From contig NZ_LYVJ01000008.1 of the NCBI RefSeq assembly GCF_001676385.1, positions 1-64,000 of the forward strand: a stretch of 64,000 bases of DNA, written 5' to 3'. Source of the stretch: Stenotrophomonas maltophilia (GTDB taxonomy: Bacteria; Pseudomonadota; Gammaproteobacteria; Xanthomonadales; Xanthomonadaceae). Below are positions 8,305 through 17,393 of this stretch, piece by piece (position 1 is the first letter of the stretch; each line of letters starts with the position of its first letter). A model generated the notes under the pieces. That model searched no databases. It had not been told where the DNA came from and worked only from the letters and a program-made list of their open reading frames with translations. The position numbers and the translations under genes were made by a program.

Positions 8305-9723
8305 ATGCCTCCCCTCAAATACCCGCGCTGGGCGCTGACCCTGCTGGCCACTGCACAGCTGATCATCGCCCTGGACGCCACCATCATCTTCGTCGCCCTG
8401 CATGACATGGGGCGCGCACTGCAGATCAACGCGCAGCAGCTGCAGTGGGTGGTCAGTGCCTACACCGTGGCCTTCGGTGGCAGCCTGCTGCTGGGTGGCC
8501 GCGCCGCCGACCTGATCGGCCGTCGCCGCTTCTACCGGCTGGGCATGCTGCTGTTCGCCCTGGCCTCGCTGCTTGGCGCACTGGCGCCGAATGCCACCTG
8601 GCTGATCATCGCGCGTGCAGCGCAGGGCATCGGTGCCGCGTTGCTGTTCCCGGCCACGCTGGCACTGATCAACACGCTGTACGCCGAAGGCCCGGTGCGC
8701 AACCGCGCGCTGGCGATCTGGAGCATGGCCAGCGCGGTCGGCCTGGCGCTGGGCACGTTGCTCGGTGGCGTGCTGACCCAGGCGTTCGGTTGGCCCGCGG
8801 TGCTCGCGGTGATCGTGCCGCTGGCCACGGCATGTGCGGTCGCGGCCGGTGCGTGGCTGCCGGCCGATGGCCCGCGGGTCCAGGGCCGTTCATTCGACCT
8901 GGCCGGTTGCCTCACCGTCACTGCCGGCGGCAGCCTGCTGGTCACTACCCTCGTGCAGGGGCCGGAGTGGGGCTGGACTGCGCCGGCCACGATGATCTGC
9001 CTGCTGCTTTCGGCGGTACTGCTGACGGTGTTCGTGCAGATCGAGAAGCGCAGCCGTGACCCACTGATGCAGTTCGCGCTGTTGCGCCTGCCGGGCCTGC
9101 GCGCGGCGCTGGGCCTGACCTTCGCCTTCATGAGCAGCTATGGCGTGCAGTACTACTTCCTGGCGCTGTACTTCCAGGATGGCTACGGCTGGAGCCCGCT
9201 GCAGGCGGGGATGGCGTTCCTGCTGCCGACACTGGTGTGCACCTTCGGTATCCGCATCGCCGAACGCATGCTGCAGCGCCGTTCACCCCGGCAGGTGCTG
9301 GCGTGGGGCTTCACTGCCGGTGCGATTGGCATTGCGGCAGTGGCACTGGCGATGCCGCATGGCGCCAGCTACTGGCCGCTGCTGCCGGGCATCGTGGTGC
9401 TCAGCGTCGGCCAGGGCATGAGCTGGACGGCGATGTGGATCGTGGCAGGGCAGGGGGTGCCGGGGCCGCAGCAGGGTGTGGCGTCCGGCATGGCGGCCAC
9501 CGCGCAGCAGATCGGTGGCGCGTTGGGATTGGCGGTACTGGTGATGGTGGCCAACGCCGCGCGCGGCACGCAGGCGGCAACCAGTCCCGAGGCCTTGCAG
9601 GGCATGGTCAATGCCCAATACGGCGCGGCGCTGTTCGCCGCGCTCGGCGTGGTCATCGCGCTGGGCCTGCGCCCGGTGCCGCTCCTATCGGCCGCGACCG
9701 TCTGCCCGACCAGCGAGGCATGA
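8305..9723 (+). CDS. MFS transporter, DHA2-like drug:H+ antiporter
   Basis: A 472-residue inner-membrane major facilitator with about 14 hydrophobic segments, as in the EmrB/QacA (DHA2) group. The N-terminal TM1 carries LDATIIFVALHDM, a form of the DHA2 motif LDxTIVNVALP. The TM2-3 loop carries GGRAADLIGRRRFY, the MFS antiporter motif A. No partner membrane-fusion protein (EmrA-like) or outer-membrane channel gene is adjacent, so it probably works alone. It is divergent from the LysR regulator at 7315-8199, which likely controls it. The substrate cannot be told from sequence. Confidence 0.88.
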   Translation: MPPLKYPRWALTLLATAQLIIALDATIIFVALHDMGRALQINAQQLQWVVSAYTVAFGGSLLLGGRAADLIGRRRFYRLGMLLFALASLLGALAPNATWLIIARAAQGIGAALLFPATLALINTLYAEGPVRNRALAIWSMASAVGLALGTLLGGVLTQAFGWPAVLAVIVPLATACAVAAGAWLPADGPRVQGRSFDLAGCLTVTAGGSLLVTTLVQGPEWGWTAPATMICLLLSAVLLTVFVQIEKRSRDPLMQFALLRLPGLRAALGLTFAFMSSYGVQYYFLALYFQDGYGWSPLQAGMAFLLPTLVCTFGIRIAERMLQRRSPRQVLAWGFTAGAIGIAAVALAMPHGASYWPLLPGIVVLSVGQGMSWTAMWIVAGQGVPGPQQGVASGMAATAQQIGGALGLAVLVMVANAARGTQAATSPEALQGMVNAQYGAALFAALGVVIALGLRPVPLLSAATVCPTSEA

Positions 9724-9761
9724 TTCAAGGCGCTCCCGTGGATGGATGTGCAATGCCTCTG

Positions 9762-9831
9762 GTAGTGCCGGCCGCTGGCCGGCGATCCCAGGGCGGGATC
9801 ATTGCGGTTGCCGGCCAGCGGCCGGCACCAC
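9762..9831. repeat. SMAG-type REP dimer
   Basis: A GTAGTGCCGGCCGCTGGCC unit starting at 9762 faces an inverted copy ending at 9831 (complement GTGGTGCCGGCC). The dimer lies between the convergent MFS and N-formylglutamate amidohydrolase-like genes and may act as a bidirectional transcript end. Confidence 0.88.
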
Positions 9832-9856
9832 AGGCGCGGGGTCGATCCACGCGCGT

Positions 9857-10654
9857 TCAACCCAGTCCCAGCAACTCCGGCTGCAACGCGATGAAGATCC
9901 GCGCCAGCCGCGCCGCCCACGCCTGCTGCCCGGCCACATCGGCAATCAGGTCCTGGCGGATCTCCAGCTCCACATGCACCAGGCCGCGGCCTTCGCCATG
10001 CACCGGCACCGCGTAGTCGCTGGTGCTGCTGACCGAATAGGGTTCATTGTCGCCCACCACCAGGTCGCCTTCGTCACGCAGCGCCCGCAGGAGTGCATGC
10101 GCGAAGCGCGTGTCCCGGTGGTACAGCACGCCGGCATGCCATGGCCGCTGCACGCCGTTCATTGCCGGGGTGAAGCTGTGCATCATCACCATCAGGGTCG
10201 GGCGGCCGGCATCGCGGCGTGCATCCAGTTCCGCCGCGATGCGCGCGTGGTAGGGCACGTGGATGGCATCGATGCGCTGCTGCCGCTGCGCCGCCGACAG
10301 CCCGCTATTGCCCGGTACCTCGGTGTGGTCGCTCACTTCCGGAATCAGCGTGGGCGAGGCCAGCGGGCGGTTGCAGTCGATCAGCAACCGCGAATAGGCC
10401 TGCTCGATCGCCCAGGCATCCAGCTGTTCGGCCAACGCCCGGGTGGTGCCGGCAATGCCGATATCCCATCCGATGTGGCGGTCCAGCTCGGCCCGCGCCA
10501 GGCCGAGCCCGGCCAGTGCGCGCGGCAGTTGCTGCCCGGCATGGTCGGCCAGCAGCAGGAAAGGCGAGGCCCCCTGCGGCCGATGGATCGTGTACACGGC
10601 GGGATCGTCGGCGCTCAGCAGCGCCGGCAGCGCGTGCAGGTCGGCATCAGCCAC
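9857..10654 (-). CDS. N-formylglutamate amidohydrolase family protein
   Basis: A 265-residue member of the N-formylglutamate amidohydrolase (HutG-like) family of zinc-dependent amidases. Family features include LLLADHAGQQLP near the N-terminus, LLIDCNRP, and MMHSFTPAMNG with a conserved His. No histidine-utilisation genes are nearby, so a role in that pathway is not supported. It is the last gene of a four-gene minus-strand operon and overlaps the NUDIX gene by 8 bp. The start codon is GTG at 10654, and no other in-frame start fits better. The physiological substrate is unknown. Confidence 0.85.
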   Translation of the reverse strand: MADADLHALPALLSADDPAVYTIHRPQGASPFLLLADHAGQQLPRALAGLGLARAELDRHIGWDIGIAGTTRALAEQLDAWAIEQAYSRLLIDCNRPLASPTLIPEVSDHTEVPGNSGLSAAQRQQRIDAIHVPYHARIAAELDARRDAGRPTLMVMMHSFTPAMNGVQRPWHAGVLYHRDTRFAHALLRALRDEGDLVVGDNEPYSVSSTSDYAVPVHGEGRGLVHVELEIRQDLIADVAGQQAWAARLARIFIALQPELLGLG

Positions 10655-11201
10655 GCGGGCGCCCGTCCAGGTGGTGCTCGATCATCCACAGCCCGGCCCA
10701 GAGCTTGGCATCCAGCTCGTAGCCTTCGCCCATCTTCTGCACCAGCCAGGCCGCCGCTTCACTGCGCGGAATCTCGTGCACGGTGATGTCCTCGCTGTCA
10801 TCGCCCCCGCCGCTACCGACCCGGCGCAGGCCGGTGGCACGCACGAAGGCGATCTTCTCGCTGCTGGCGCCGGAGGAGGTGGGGCCGATCATCAGCACTT
10901 CGGCGTGATCGGCGGTCCAGCCGGTTTCTTCCTCCAGCTCCCGTACCGCCGAGACTTCAATCGACTCACCGGCGTGGATGTCGCCGACCAGGCCGGCCGG
11001 CATTTCGATGGTGGGCGCCTGCAGTGGGACGCGGAACTGCTCGACGAACAGCACCTTGTCCTCGGGCGTGACGGCGATGATGATCGCCGCCAGGCCACCC
11101 GCATGGGTACGTTCGCTGTACTCCCAGGTACCGCGCACGACCATGCGCTGGTACTTGCCTTCATAGACGACACGCGGGGCTTCGGTATTGCGCTGGCTCA
11201 T
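10647..11201 (-). CDS. NUDIX hydrolase (ADP-ribose pyrophosphatase-like)
   Basis: A 184-residue NUDIX protein. The Nudix box is complete: G in GDIHAGESIE followed by VSAVRELEEETGW, matching GX5EX7REUXEEXGU, so metal-dependent diphosphate cleavage is expected. The overall form (KVLFVEQFRVPLQAPTIEMPAGL before the box) resembles ADP-ribose and other nucleoside-diphosphate-sugar pyrophosphatases. The ATG at 11201 (MSQRNTEAPR) overlaps the upstream exonuclease stop by 4 bp (ATGA), indicating translational coupling. It also overlaps the next gene by 8 bp. Confidence 0.9.
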   Translation of the reverse strand: MSQRNTEAPRVVYEGKYQRMVVRGTWEYSERTHAGGLAAIIIAVTPEDKVLFVEQFRVPLQAPTIEMPAGLVGDIHAGESIEVSAVRELEEETGWTADHAEVLMIGPTSSGASSEKIAFVRATGLRRVGSGGGDDSEDITVHEIPRSEAAAWLVQKMGEGYELDAKLWAGLWMIEHHLDGRPRG

Positions 11202-12133
11202 GCGGGCTCGCTGTGGGTGGGAAGAGGGTCGGCCACGCCGGCAGCATCGAACAGCCGGCGGCGTGTCATCGGGCCGAAGCGCAGGGCCTGGCACAGGCCG
11301 CCGAGCAGCTCCGGGTCGGCCGCCTGGCGCAGCAGCCCGGGCTGGCTGCCCTCCAGCGGCGCGTCCAGTGCGATGGTCGTCAGCTGGCGCCACAGCTGGG
11401 CGTGCTCGCGCTGCTCGCGCAGGCGCACTGCCATCTGTGCAGCGCCACGCAGGCGCAGGAACGGCACTTCGTCCAGCCGTTCGTACAGGGCGTCCAGGCT
11501 GCCGAAGTGGGCCAGCAGCACCGCTGCGGACTTGCTGCCGACGCCACTGACCCCCGGAATGTTGTCCACCGCATCGCCGCACAGCGCCAGGTAGTCGGCG
11601 ATCTGGTGCGCGTGCACACCATGCCGGGCCTTTACCCCGGCCACGTCCCAGCGCTGGTTGCGGGCGTAGTCCCACTGCTCGTCGCGGTCGACCAGCAACT
11701 GCGACAGGTCCTTGTCGGCGGAGATGATCACCCCGCGATGGCTGCCGCGGTGCAGGTGCAGGGCGCTGCCGATCAGGTCGTCGGCCTCGTATTCGTGGTG
11801 GGCCAGGACCGCCAGCCCAAGCGCCGCGCACAGGGCCTTGCAGTGCACGAACTGGCGCTTGAGCGCCTCCGGCGCCGGGTCCCGGTTGGCCTTGTAGGCC
11901 GGGTACAGGCGGTGGCGGAAGCCACTGTCCAGGGCTTCATCGAAGGCGATGGCGATGTGACGCGGGCGCTCGCGTTCGAGCAGGTCCAGCAGGAAGCGGG
12001 CGAAGCCATGCACGGCATTGGTCGGCCAGCCCTGCGCATCCTGGAACTGGTCGGGCAGCGAATGCCAGGCCCGGAAAACGTAGATGCTGGCATCGACCAG
12101 GTACAGCGAGGGCAGTGCTGCCGGCAGGGTCAT
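11198..12133 (-). CDS. 5'-3' exonuclease, PolI N-terminal/FEN-like
   Basis: A 311-residue standalone member of the 5'-3' exonuclease/flap endonuclease family, related to the N-terminal domain of DNA polymerase I and to ExoIX. Visible metal-binding acidic motifs are LVDASIYVFRA near the N-terminus, HHEYEADDLIG, and IISADKDLSQL. The helix-3-turn-helix DNA-binding motif follows as GDAVDNIPGVSGVGSKSA. It overlaps both the upstream nitroreductase gene and the downstream NUDIX gene by 4 bp (ATGA). A role in processing flaps or primers is inferred from the family. Confidence 0.92.
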   Translation of the reverse strand: MTLPAALPSLYLVDASIYVFRAWHSLPDQFQDAQGWPTNAVHGFARFLLDLLERERPRHIAIAFDEALDSGFRHRLYPAYKANRDPAPEALKRQFVHCKALCAALGLAVLAHHEYEADDLIGSALHLHRGSHRGVIISADKDLSQLLVDRDEQWDYARNQRWDVAGVKARHGVHAHQIADYLALCGDAVDNIPGVSGVGSKSAAVLLAHFGSLDALYERLDEVPFLRLRGAAQMAVRLREQREHAQLWRQLTTIALDAPLEGSQPGLLRQAADPELLGGLCQALRFGPMTRRRLFDAAGVADPLPTHSEPA

Positions 12134-12711
12134 GCCGGCGGCGTCCAGTCACGCAGCAGGGTGGCCACATCGGGGCGCTCGCGCTCGGGAACCGCAGCCT
12201 TGGGCGTGCCGATATGGATGAAGCCGGCAATGCGCTCGCCCCCGGCCAGGCCCAGGTAGGCCTGCACGGCCGGGTCGAAGGCCATCCATGCGGTCAGCCA
12301 CTGCGCGCCAAAGCCCAGCGCCTGCGCCGCCTGCAGCAGGGCGAAGCAGACGCAGCCGGCGGTCATCAGCTGTTCCTGTTCAGGTACCTTCGGGTCGGGA
12401 CGCGGGCTGGCCACCACCACGATCACCAGGGGCGCATGGCTGAAGCGCTGGCGATCCTTCGCGAACACGGCCTCGCCGGCATGCGGGTCACGCTGGCGGC
12501 TGCGTTCGGCCACGAAGTCGCCCAGAGTGTGACGTGCATCGCCGGCAATCTTCAGGAACCGGAACGGCACGCGCTTGCCGTGGTCGGGCACGCGCACTGC
12601 CGAGGCCAGCATCCGCTGCAGGGTGGCTGGATCGGGCCCGGGCTCGCCGAGTTGCCGCGAGGGCACCGAGCGGCGGGCGTCCAGGGCAAGCAGGGCAGCT
12701 GGATCGGGCAT
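12130..12711 (-). CDS. nitroreductase family protein (YdjA-like)
   Basis: A 193-residue FMN-dependent nitroreductase of the short YdjA type. The N-terminal ALDARRSVPSRQL carries the conserved RRS of the FMN site. PFRFLKIAGDA, the LMTAGCVCFALLQAAQALGFGAQW helix and ERIAGFIHIGTP are typical of the fold. The start could be 12711 (MPDPAALLAL) or 12729. A TATAAT -10 (complement of 12742-12747) predicts transcription from about 12735, which favours 12711. It is the first gene of the operon running through the exonuclease, NUDIX and amidohydrolase genes. Confidence 0.87.
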   Translation of the reverse strand: MPDPAALLALDARRSVPSRQLGEPGPDPATLQRMLASAVRVPDHGKRVPFRFLKIAGDARHTLGDFVAERSRQRDPHAGEAVFAKDRQRFSHAPLVIVVVASPRPDPKVPEQEQLMTAGCVCFALLQAAQALGFGAQWLTAWMAFDPAVQAYLGLAGGERIAGFIHIGTPKAAVPERERPDVATLLRDWTPPA

Positions 12712-12729
12712 CGAGTCTGAACCGGTCAT

Positions 12730-13042
12730 CACGGGGAGGTGATTATAGTCGGGGCGATCAATGACGCCGTCTGTGTCGTGCCCAGCCACCGAACTCCAAA
12801 CTGTGATGAACGTCCTGCCACTGCCGGGAAGCGGACGGCCGCTTCCCCTCGCCTCACGGGCCATGCACGGCTTACGATATCGATCTTGCCGGGCCGCCGG
12901 TCGTGAGGTTTGAAGTGAGGACTGTTTCACTGTCCGTGACGGGCTGGCCGGCCTACCATCGACGTACCGGTACATGGGGTGTGCCGGCCGTCGCGACATT
13001 CATGTTGCCTGTCGTACCAGAGAAGGTGGGGAGCCTTCCCGA
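12730..13042. other. divergent intergenic region
   Basis: A 313-bp gap between the nitroreductase operon (minus) and the DUF1631 gene (plus). It contains the TATAAT-like -10 for the minus-strand operon near 12742-12747. No REP, RNA gene or further ORF with coding character was recognised. Confidence 0.5.
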
Positions 13043-15364
13043 ATGATGAGCGCGCCCACACCGATGGGATCGCCGGGCCGTGACCCGGCCCAGCTCCTGC
13101 TTGCCAGGGACATGGTCCTGCCTGCGTTGTGCCAGGCTTTCGGGGCGGCGCTGGCGCGCTTCGACGATGCCCTGTTCGACCGGGCCAGCAATGCCGGGTC
13201 ATCGCAGCTGCTGTTCCTGGACGCGATGCGCGAGCTGCGCCGTCGCCGCGAGGACATTGCCGCTGCCTTTTCCGGTCACCTGAAGCGTGCCTGGGGGGCA
13301 TTGGCCGATGGCGAGCCGTTGTCGGCCGAAGCCAGCCTGTCCGGCCCGGCCGAGGATGGGCTGAGCCTGCTGCCGGAGCATGTGCTGGAATCGCGGCTGG
13401 CGGTGCGCAACTTCGCCACGGTGCTGCTGCGCGACTTCAAGCCGGTGCTGGCGCGGCTCGACCGTCGCCTGGGCCGGCTGACCGGTGGTATCGAACTGGA
13501 CGCCGACCGCAACCCGATCAGTCCCGAGCATCTGGGCGTGGCCATCCATGAAGCCTTCGCCGGCTGCGAGCTGGCGCCGGAGGTACACCTGGTGCTGATC
13601 AAGCTGTGCGAGCGTGACCTGCGCGCGCCGGTGGGCCGCATCTACGAGAAGCTGGACGAGCAACTGGCTGCGGCCGGCGTGATGTCGCAGGGCGGCACGC
13701 CACGGCGCCCGCTGTCGGTTGCGCCCGATCAGCGCATGGCGCCTGGCCTGGACGATCTGGTCGAGCAGCGCCAGGGTACAGGCTTCGACGCCGAATCCGG
13801 CGATGACGAGCAGGCCGCGCCGGCCTGGGCGCAACGCTTCGCCGCGCGCTGGTCCGAGCGTCGCGGCCACATGCAGCAGCACCTGGGCGGCGAAGACGGC
13901 GGTGTCGGCGAGCCCTACACCGGCCAGCAGGGCATGCTGCTGGAGGCCCTGCACGAGCTGCTGCAGCAGACCCGCCATGTACGCGAAGACGCGACCTCGG
14001 CCGCGCAGGTGGCGGTGGGCCAGCAGCGCCCGCTGAGCCAGCGCGAGATGATGTCGGTGCTGTCACTGCTGCAGGCCACGCCCAGCGCGACGTTGCGCGC
14101 GGCGATCGGCGAGGATGGTGAATCGCTGGCGCAGCGGCTGAAGAGCGAGGTGCTGTCCAGCGCCACCCGCCTGGGTGTCGACCCGGGCCAGACCCGGCTC
14201 GACCCGCAGGACGAGGATGCGATCGACCTGGTCGGCATGCTGTTCGACGTGATGCTGGACGAACGCGAACTGGAGGGCCGCTCGCGCGAGCTGATCGGCC
14301 GGCTGGTGGTGCCCTTCGTCAAGGTCGCCATGCTCGATCGCCGCATGTTCGTGCAGAAGACCCATCCGGCACGCAAGCTGCTCAATTCGCTGGCCGAGGC
14401 CTGCGAGGGCAACACCGGCGAGAGCCAGGCCGAGCGCATGCTGATGGCCAAGGTCGAAGAGATCATCGAGCGGCTGGTGGCCGAGTTCAACGAGAACCTG
14501 GCGATCTTCCTGACCCTGGAAGAGGAGTTCCGCGAGTTCCTCGTGCAGCATCGCCGCCGCGTGGAAATCGCCGAGCGCCGTGCTGCCGAGACGCAGCGTG
14601 GCCAGGAGAAGCTGGAGATGGCCCGCAGCCGTGCCGGCGCCGAACTGGACCGCCGCATCGGCGATGCGACCTTGCCGCAGGCGATTGCTGAATTCCTGCG
14701 CCAGCCATGGCAGCACCACCTGACGCTGGCGCTGCTGCGCGAGGGCGACGAGGGAGCATCGGTGGCCGAAGCACTGAGCCTGGCCGACGGCCTGCTGGAG
14801 GAAGTGGCCGAAGCACGCCGGCAGATCGTCGGCAAGCCATGGCTGCAGGCCTGGCAGCCGGCGTTGGCGCGGGTATTTGCCAGCGTGGGCGTGCACGGGG
14901 ACGCGGCCACCGCCGCCGTCGATGCACTGCATGACACCTTGCAGGGCATTGCCGAATCGCGCCCGGAACTGCAGCGCGCGCTGCCGGAGCTGCCGCAGGT
15001 AGCCTTGCCGACGCCGCCGGTGGCCGAGTCGCCAGCGGTGGAGCTGGCAGGGCAGGTCGAGGCCGATGACTTCGACAACGCAGACGCCGATCGCTTCCGC
15101 CGCATGGAAATCGGCAGCTGGCTGGACTTCGTCGACAAGGACGGCAAGGTCCAGGCCGGCAAGCTGTCCTGGGTCAGCCCGATTTCCTCGCGCCTGCTGT
15201 TCGTCAACCGCCGTGGCGTGCGTTTCTGCGTGGCGTCGCCGGAGGAGCTGGCGGTGATGGTACGGCTGGGCCGCCTGCGTGCGCATGTCGACGATGGTGC
15301 CTTCGACAGCGCGATGCAGGGCGTGATCGAACGCCTGGACACGAGCAGCGCCACCCTGCATTGA
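13043..15364 (+). CDS. DUF1631 domain-containing protein
   Basis: A 773-residue protein of the DUF1631 family, found in xanthomonads and pseudomonads and sometimes mislabelled thymidine phosphorylase. The function is unknown. It is largely helical, with acidic and Gln/Glu-rich stretches and a long region around residues 480-530 rich in Glu/Arg that may form coiled coil. A conserved C-terminal block (FRRMEIGSWLDFVD, then AGKLSWVSPISSRLLFVNRRG) looks like a PilZ-type beta barrel and might bind a nucleotide or protein. No signal peptide or TM segment is present. The start at 13043 is preceded by GGTGGGGAG; an adjacent in-frame ATG at 13046 is an alternative. Confidence 0.88.
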   Translation: MMSAPTPMGSPGRDPAQLLLARDMVLPALCQAFGAALARFDDALFDRASNAGSSQLLFLDAMRELRRRREDIAAAFSGHLKRAWGALADGEPLSAEASLSGPAEDGLSLLPEHVLESRLAVRNFATVLLRDFKPVLARLDRRLGRLTGGIELDADRNPISPEHLGVAIHEAFAGCELAPEVHLVLIKLCERDLRAPVGRIYEKLDEQLAAAGVMSQGGTPRRPLSVAPDQRMAPGLDDLVEQRQGTGFDAESGDDEQAAPAWAQRFAARWSERRGHMQQHLGGEDGGVGEPYTGQQGMLLEALHELLQQTRHVREDATSAAQVAVGQQRPLSQREMMSVLSLLQATPSATLRAAIGEDGESLAQRLKSEVLSSATRLGVDPGQTRLDPQDEDAIDLVGMLFDVMLDERELEGRSRELIGRLVVPFVKVAMLDRRMFVQKTHPARKLLNSLAEACEGNTGESQAERMLMAKVEEIIERLVAEFNENLAIFLTLEEEFREFLVQHRRRVEIAERRAAETQRGQEKLEMARSRAGAELDRRIGDATLPQAIAEFLRQPWQHHLTLALLREGDEGASVAEALSLADGLLEEVAEARRQIVGKPWLQAWQPALARVFASVGVHGDAATAAVDALHDTLQGIAESRPELQRALPELPQVALPTPPVAESPAVELAGQVEADDFDNADADRFRRMEIGSWLDFVDKDGKVQAGKLSWVSPISSRLLFVNRRGVRFCVASPEELAVMVRLGRLRAHVDDGAFDSAMQGVIERLDTSSATLH

Positions 15365-15415
15365 GCAGGGCCGCCTGCTAGGATCGGGAAAACTGACCGA
15401 TCAGCGGGGACCTGC

Positions 15416-16495
15416 ATGGCTGTGGCGTTGCTGGGGATCAAGGAGACCGCGCCGGGTGAACGGCGCGTGGCGCTGACGCCGGAAACCGCGCGCAAGCTCG
15501 GTGCCTTGGGCATTACTGTCTGGTATGAGGCGGGTGCCGGGTGGGCGGCAGGGTTCGCCGATGCCGCCTACGACGATGCGGGTGCACGTGCGTTTGATGC
15601 CGGCCGTTGGAGCGAGATCGACATTCTCCTGTGCGTGCAGGCACCGCCTGCGGCCGTGCTGCAGCAGCTCAAGCCCGGAGCCAGCGTGGTCGGACTGCTG
15701 ACCCCGGCCAGTGATCCGGCCCTGGCGGCGTTGGCCGCAGATGACCGCCTGCGGCTGTTCCCGCTGCAGCAGCTTCCACGAACCACCCGGGCGCAGGCGA
15801 TGGATGTGCTCAGTTCACAGGCGGGCATGGCGGGTTACAAGGCGGCGCTGATCGCCGCCGAGCGCGCCCCCCGCTTCTTCCCGATGCTCACCACCGCAGC
15901 CGGTACCGTGCGCCCCGCCAAGGTCCTGGTGATCGGAGCCGGGGTGGCCGGCCTGCAGGCCATCGCCACGGCCCGTCGCCTGGGCGCACAGGTCGAGGGC
16001 TTCGACGTGCGCCCGGAAACCCGTGAGCAGATCCAGTCGCTGGGAGCGCGCTTCCTCGATCTGGGCGTGAGCGCGGCGGGCGAAGGCGGTTACGCCCGCG
16101 CGCTGACCGACGAGGAACGCGCCGAACAGCAGCGGCGGCTGGCCGACCACCTGCGCGGCGTGGACGTGGTGATCTGCACGGCAGCAGTACCGGGGCGCCC
16201 GGCACCGACGATCGTGACCGCGTCGATGGTGGAGGGCATGTCCACCGGCAGCGTGATCGTCGATCTGGCCGCCGAGAGTGGCGGCAACTGCGCGTTGACG
16301 CGGCCGGGGCAGTGCATCGAGCACCAGGGCGTGACCATCGACGGTCCACTGGGCCTGGCCAGCCGCGGTGCGACCCAGGCGAGCGAGATGTATGCACGCA
16401 ATCTGCTGAACTTCGTGGCGCTGTTCGTGCGCGAGGGGCAGATCGGTTTCGACTGGGACGACGAGCTGCTGGCGAAGACGCGATGGCAGGCGTGA
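15416..16495 (+). CDS. pntAa: NAD(P)(+) transhydrogenase subunit alpha, part 1
   Basis: NAD(H)-binding subunit (domain I) of the proton-translocating transhydrogenase, which uses the proton gradient to drive hydride transfer from NADH to NADP+. The 359 residues correspond to the split-alpha form. They include the alanine-dehydrogenase-like N-terminal half (ALLGIKETAPGERRVALTPETA), the RQD-loop-like region and a Rossmann motif KVLVIGAGVAGLQAIATARRLGAQV. The partner subunits pntAb and pntB are not next to it. They begin 1.6 kb further on, with three opposite-strand genes and a REP dimer between. Confidence 0.95.
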   Translation: MAVALLGIKETAPGERRVALTPETARKLGALGITVWYEAGAGWAAGFADAAYDDAGARAFDAGRWSEIDILLCVQAPPAAVLQQLKPGASVVGLLTPASDPALAALAADDRLRLFPLQQLPRTTRAQAMDVLSSQAGMAGYKAALIAAERAPRFFPMLTTAAGTVRPAKVLVIGAGVAGLQAIATARRLGAQVEGFDVRPETREQIQSLGARFLDLGVSAAGEGGYARALTDEERAEQQRRLADHLRGVDVVICTAAVPGRPAPTIVTASMVEGMSTGSVIVDLAAESGGNCALTRPGQCIEHQGVTIDGPLGLASRGATQASEMYARNLLNFVALFVREGQIGFDWDDELLAKTRWQA

Positions 16496-16511
16496 ATCTC
16501 ATATGCCTCCT

Positions 16512-16578
16512 GTAGAGCCGAGCCCATGCTCGGCTTGCGCAGGCGCGATAAAGCAGCCGAGCGTGGGCTCGGCTCTAC
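16512..16578. repeat. REP dimer (GTAGAGCCGAGCCC subtype)
   Basis: The unit GTAGAGCCGAGCCCATGCTC starting at 16512 faces an inverted copy ending at 16578. It lies between the convergent pntAa and DUF3106 genes. It is the same subtype as the elements at 5329 and 22212. Confidence 0.88.
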
Positions 16579-16597
16579 AAAGGGTTGAACGCTGCCT

Positions 16598-17068
16598 TTA
16601 CCGCGGCTTTGCCGGCGGCGGGTTGTCGCGCACCCAGTCCCTGCGCTGTTCCGGTGTCATCTGCGACCAGCGCTCGCGCAGCGCCTCGCGCTGCGCCGGT
16701 GGCAGGTCCCGCATCTGCCCGAACAGCGCCCGCGCGCGCTCGCGCTGCTCCGGGCTCATGTGCTCGAAGCGGCGCAGTCCGCGTCGGGCCTTGGCGCGCT
16801 CCTCTGGACTCATCGACTGCCAGCGCTGCCCATGCGCGAGCATGCGCTGGCGCTGGCCGGCATCGGCGCTGTTCCAACGGTCGCGCAGCGGCGCCAGCAG
16901 GGCGTCACGCTGGGCGTCGCTGAGCTGTTCCCACGCAGGCAACGGCGCGGCCGGGGATGGGCGCGCCGCGGGCGCAGCTGCGGAGCCGGCGGCATTCTGC
17001 GCCAGCGCCGGGACGGCCGGCAGGAGAGACAGGGTCAGCAGCAGGGGCAGGGTGTGCAGTCGGGGCAT
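16598..17068 (-). CDS. DUF3106 domain-containing secreted protein
   Basis: A 156-residue exported protein with a clear signal peptide (MPRLHTLPLLLTLSLLPAVP, cleavage after about residue 23, ALA). A low-complexity Ala/Pro stretch follows, then the DUF3106 domain: repeated helical segments with W..LS..QR..L..L..RW, MSPEERAKARRGLRRF and MSPEQRERARALF. The proline-arginine-rich C-terminus ends PPPAKPR. The function is unknown; the repeated MSPE/MTPEQR helices resemble periplasmic stress or metal-sensing helical proteins, but this is only a resemblance. It is the last gene of the sigma-factor module and starts 4 bp after the preceding stop. Confidence 0.8.
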   Translation of the reverse strand: MPRLHTLPLLLTLSLLPAVPALAQNAAGSAAAPAARPSPAAPLPAWEQLSDAQRDALLAPLRDRWNSADAGQRQRMLAHGQRWQSMSPEERAKARRGLRRFEHMSPEQRERARALFGQMRDLPPAQREALRERWSQMTPEQRRDWVRDNPPPAKPR

Positions 17069-17072
17069 GGGG

Positions 17073-17393
17073 TCACTCCATCGCCAGGTCGGTATCGCCC
17101 AGCCACAGGTACAGATCAGGATTCTCGTCGTACAGCGCGCTGTTGTCTTCCACCGCCGCAACCGCCGGTGCCGGGCGCGGAGGGGCGCCAGGGTGCGTGA
17201 AGTGCAGGCCGACGCCCAGCGCCACCACCAGCGAGCAGGCGCTGGCCAGCCACCAGCGTCCGCTACCGCGACGGGCAACGGGTGCGGCGTGGCGGGCCTG
17301 GCGCAGCCGCACCAGGGTCGCCGGCGACAGTGCCTGCAGCGACTGCGCATGCAGGCCGCGCAGGGTGTCATCGGAGGGCAGGGAGCGGTTCAC
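17073..17393 (-). CDS. small single-TM protein encoded with ECF sigma factor (possible anti-sigma)
   Basis: A 106-residue protein with a basic N-terminal half, one membrane helix (WWLASACSLVVALGVGLHF, about 47-65) and a periplasmic acidic tail (YDENPDLYLWLGDTDLAME). Its GTG start at 17393 overlaps the sigma-factor stop by 4 bp (GTGA), so the two are translationally coupled. The size, topology and position are those of a minimal anti-sigma factor, but no zinc-binding or other anti-sigma domain is recognisable. The role is therefore inferred from context alone. Confidence 0.75.
   Translation of the reverse strand: MNRSLPSDDTLRGLHAQSLQALSPATLVRLRQARHAAPVARRGSGRWWLASACSLVVALGVGLHFTHPGAPPRPAPAVAAVEDNSALYDENPDLYLWLGDTDLAME

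Noticed and set aside
13043-15364. Thymidine phosphorylase
   Set aside because: This label is sometimes attached to DUF1631 proteins, but none of the phosphorylase motifs is visible.
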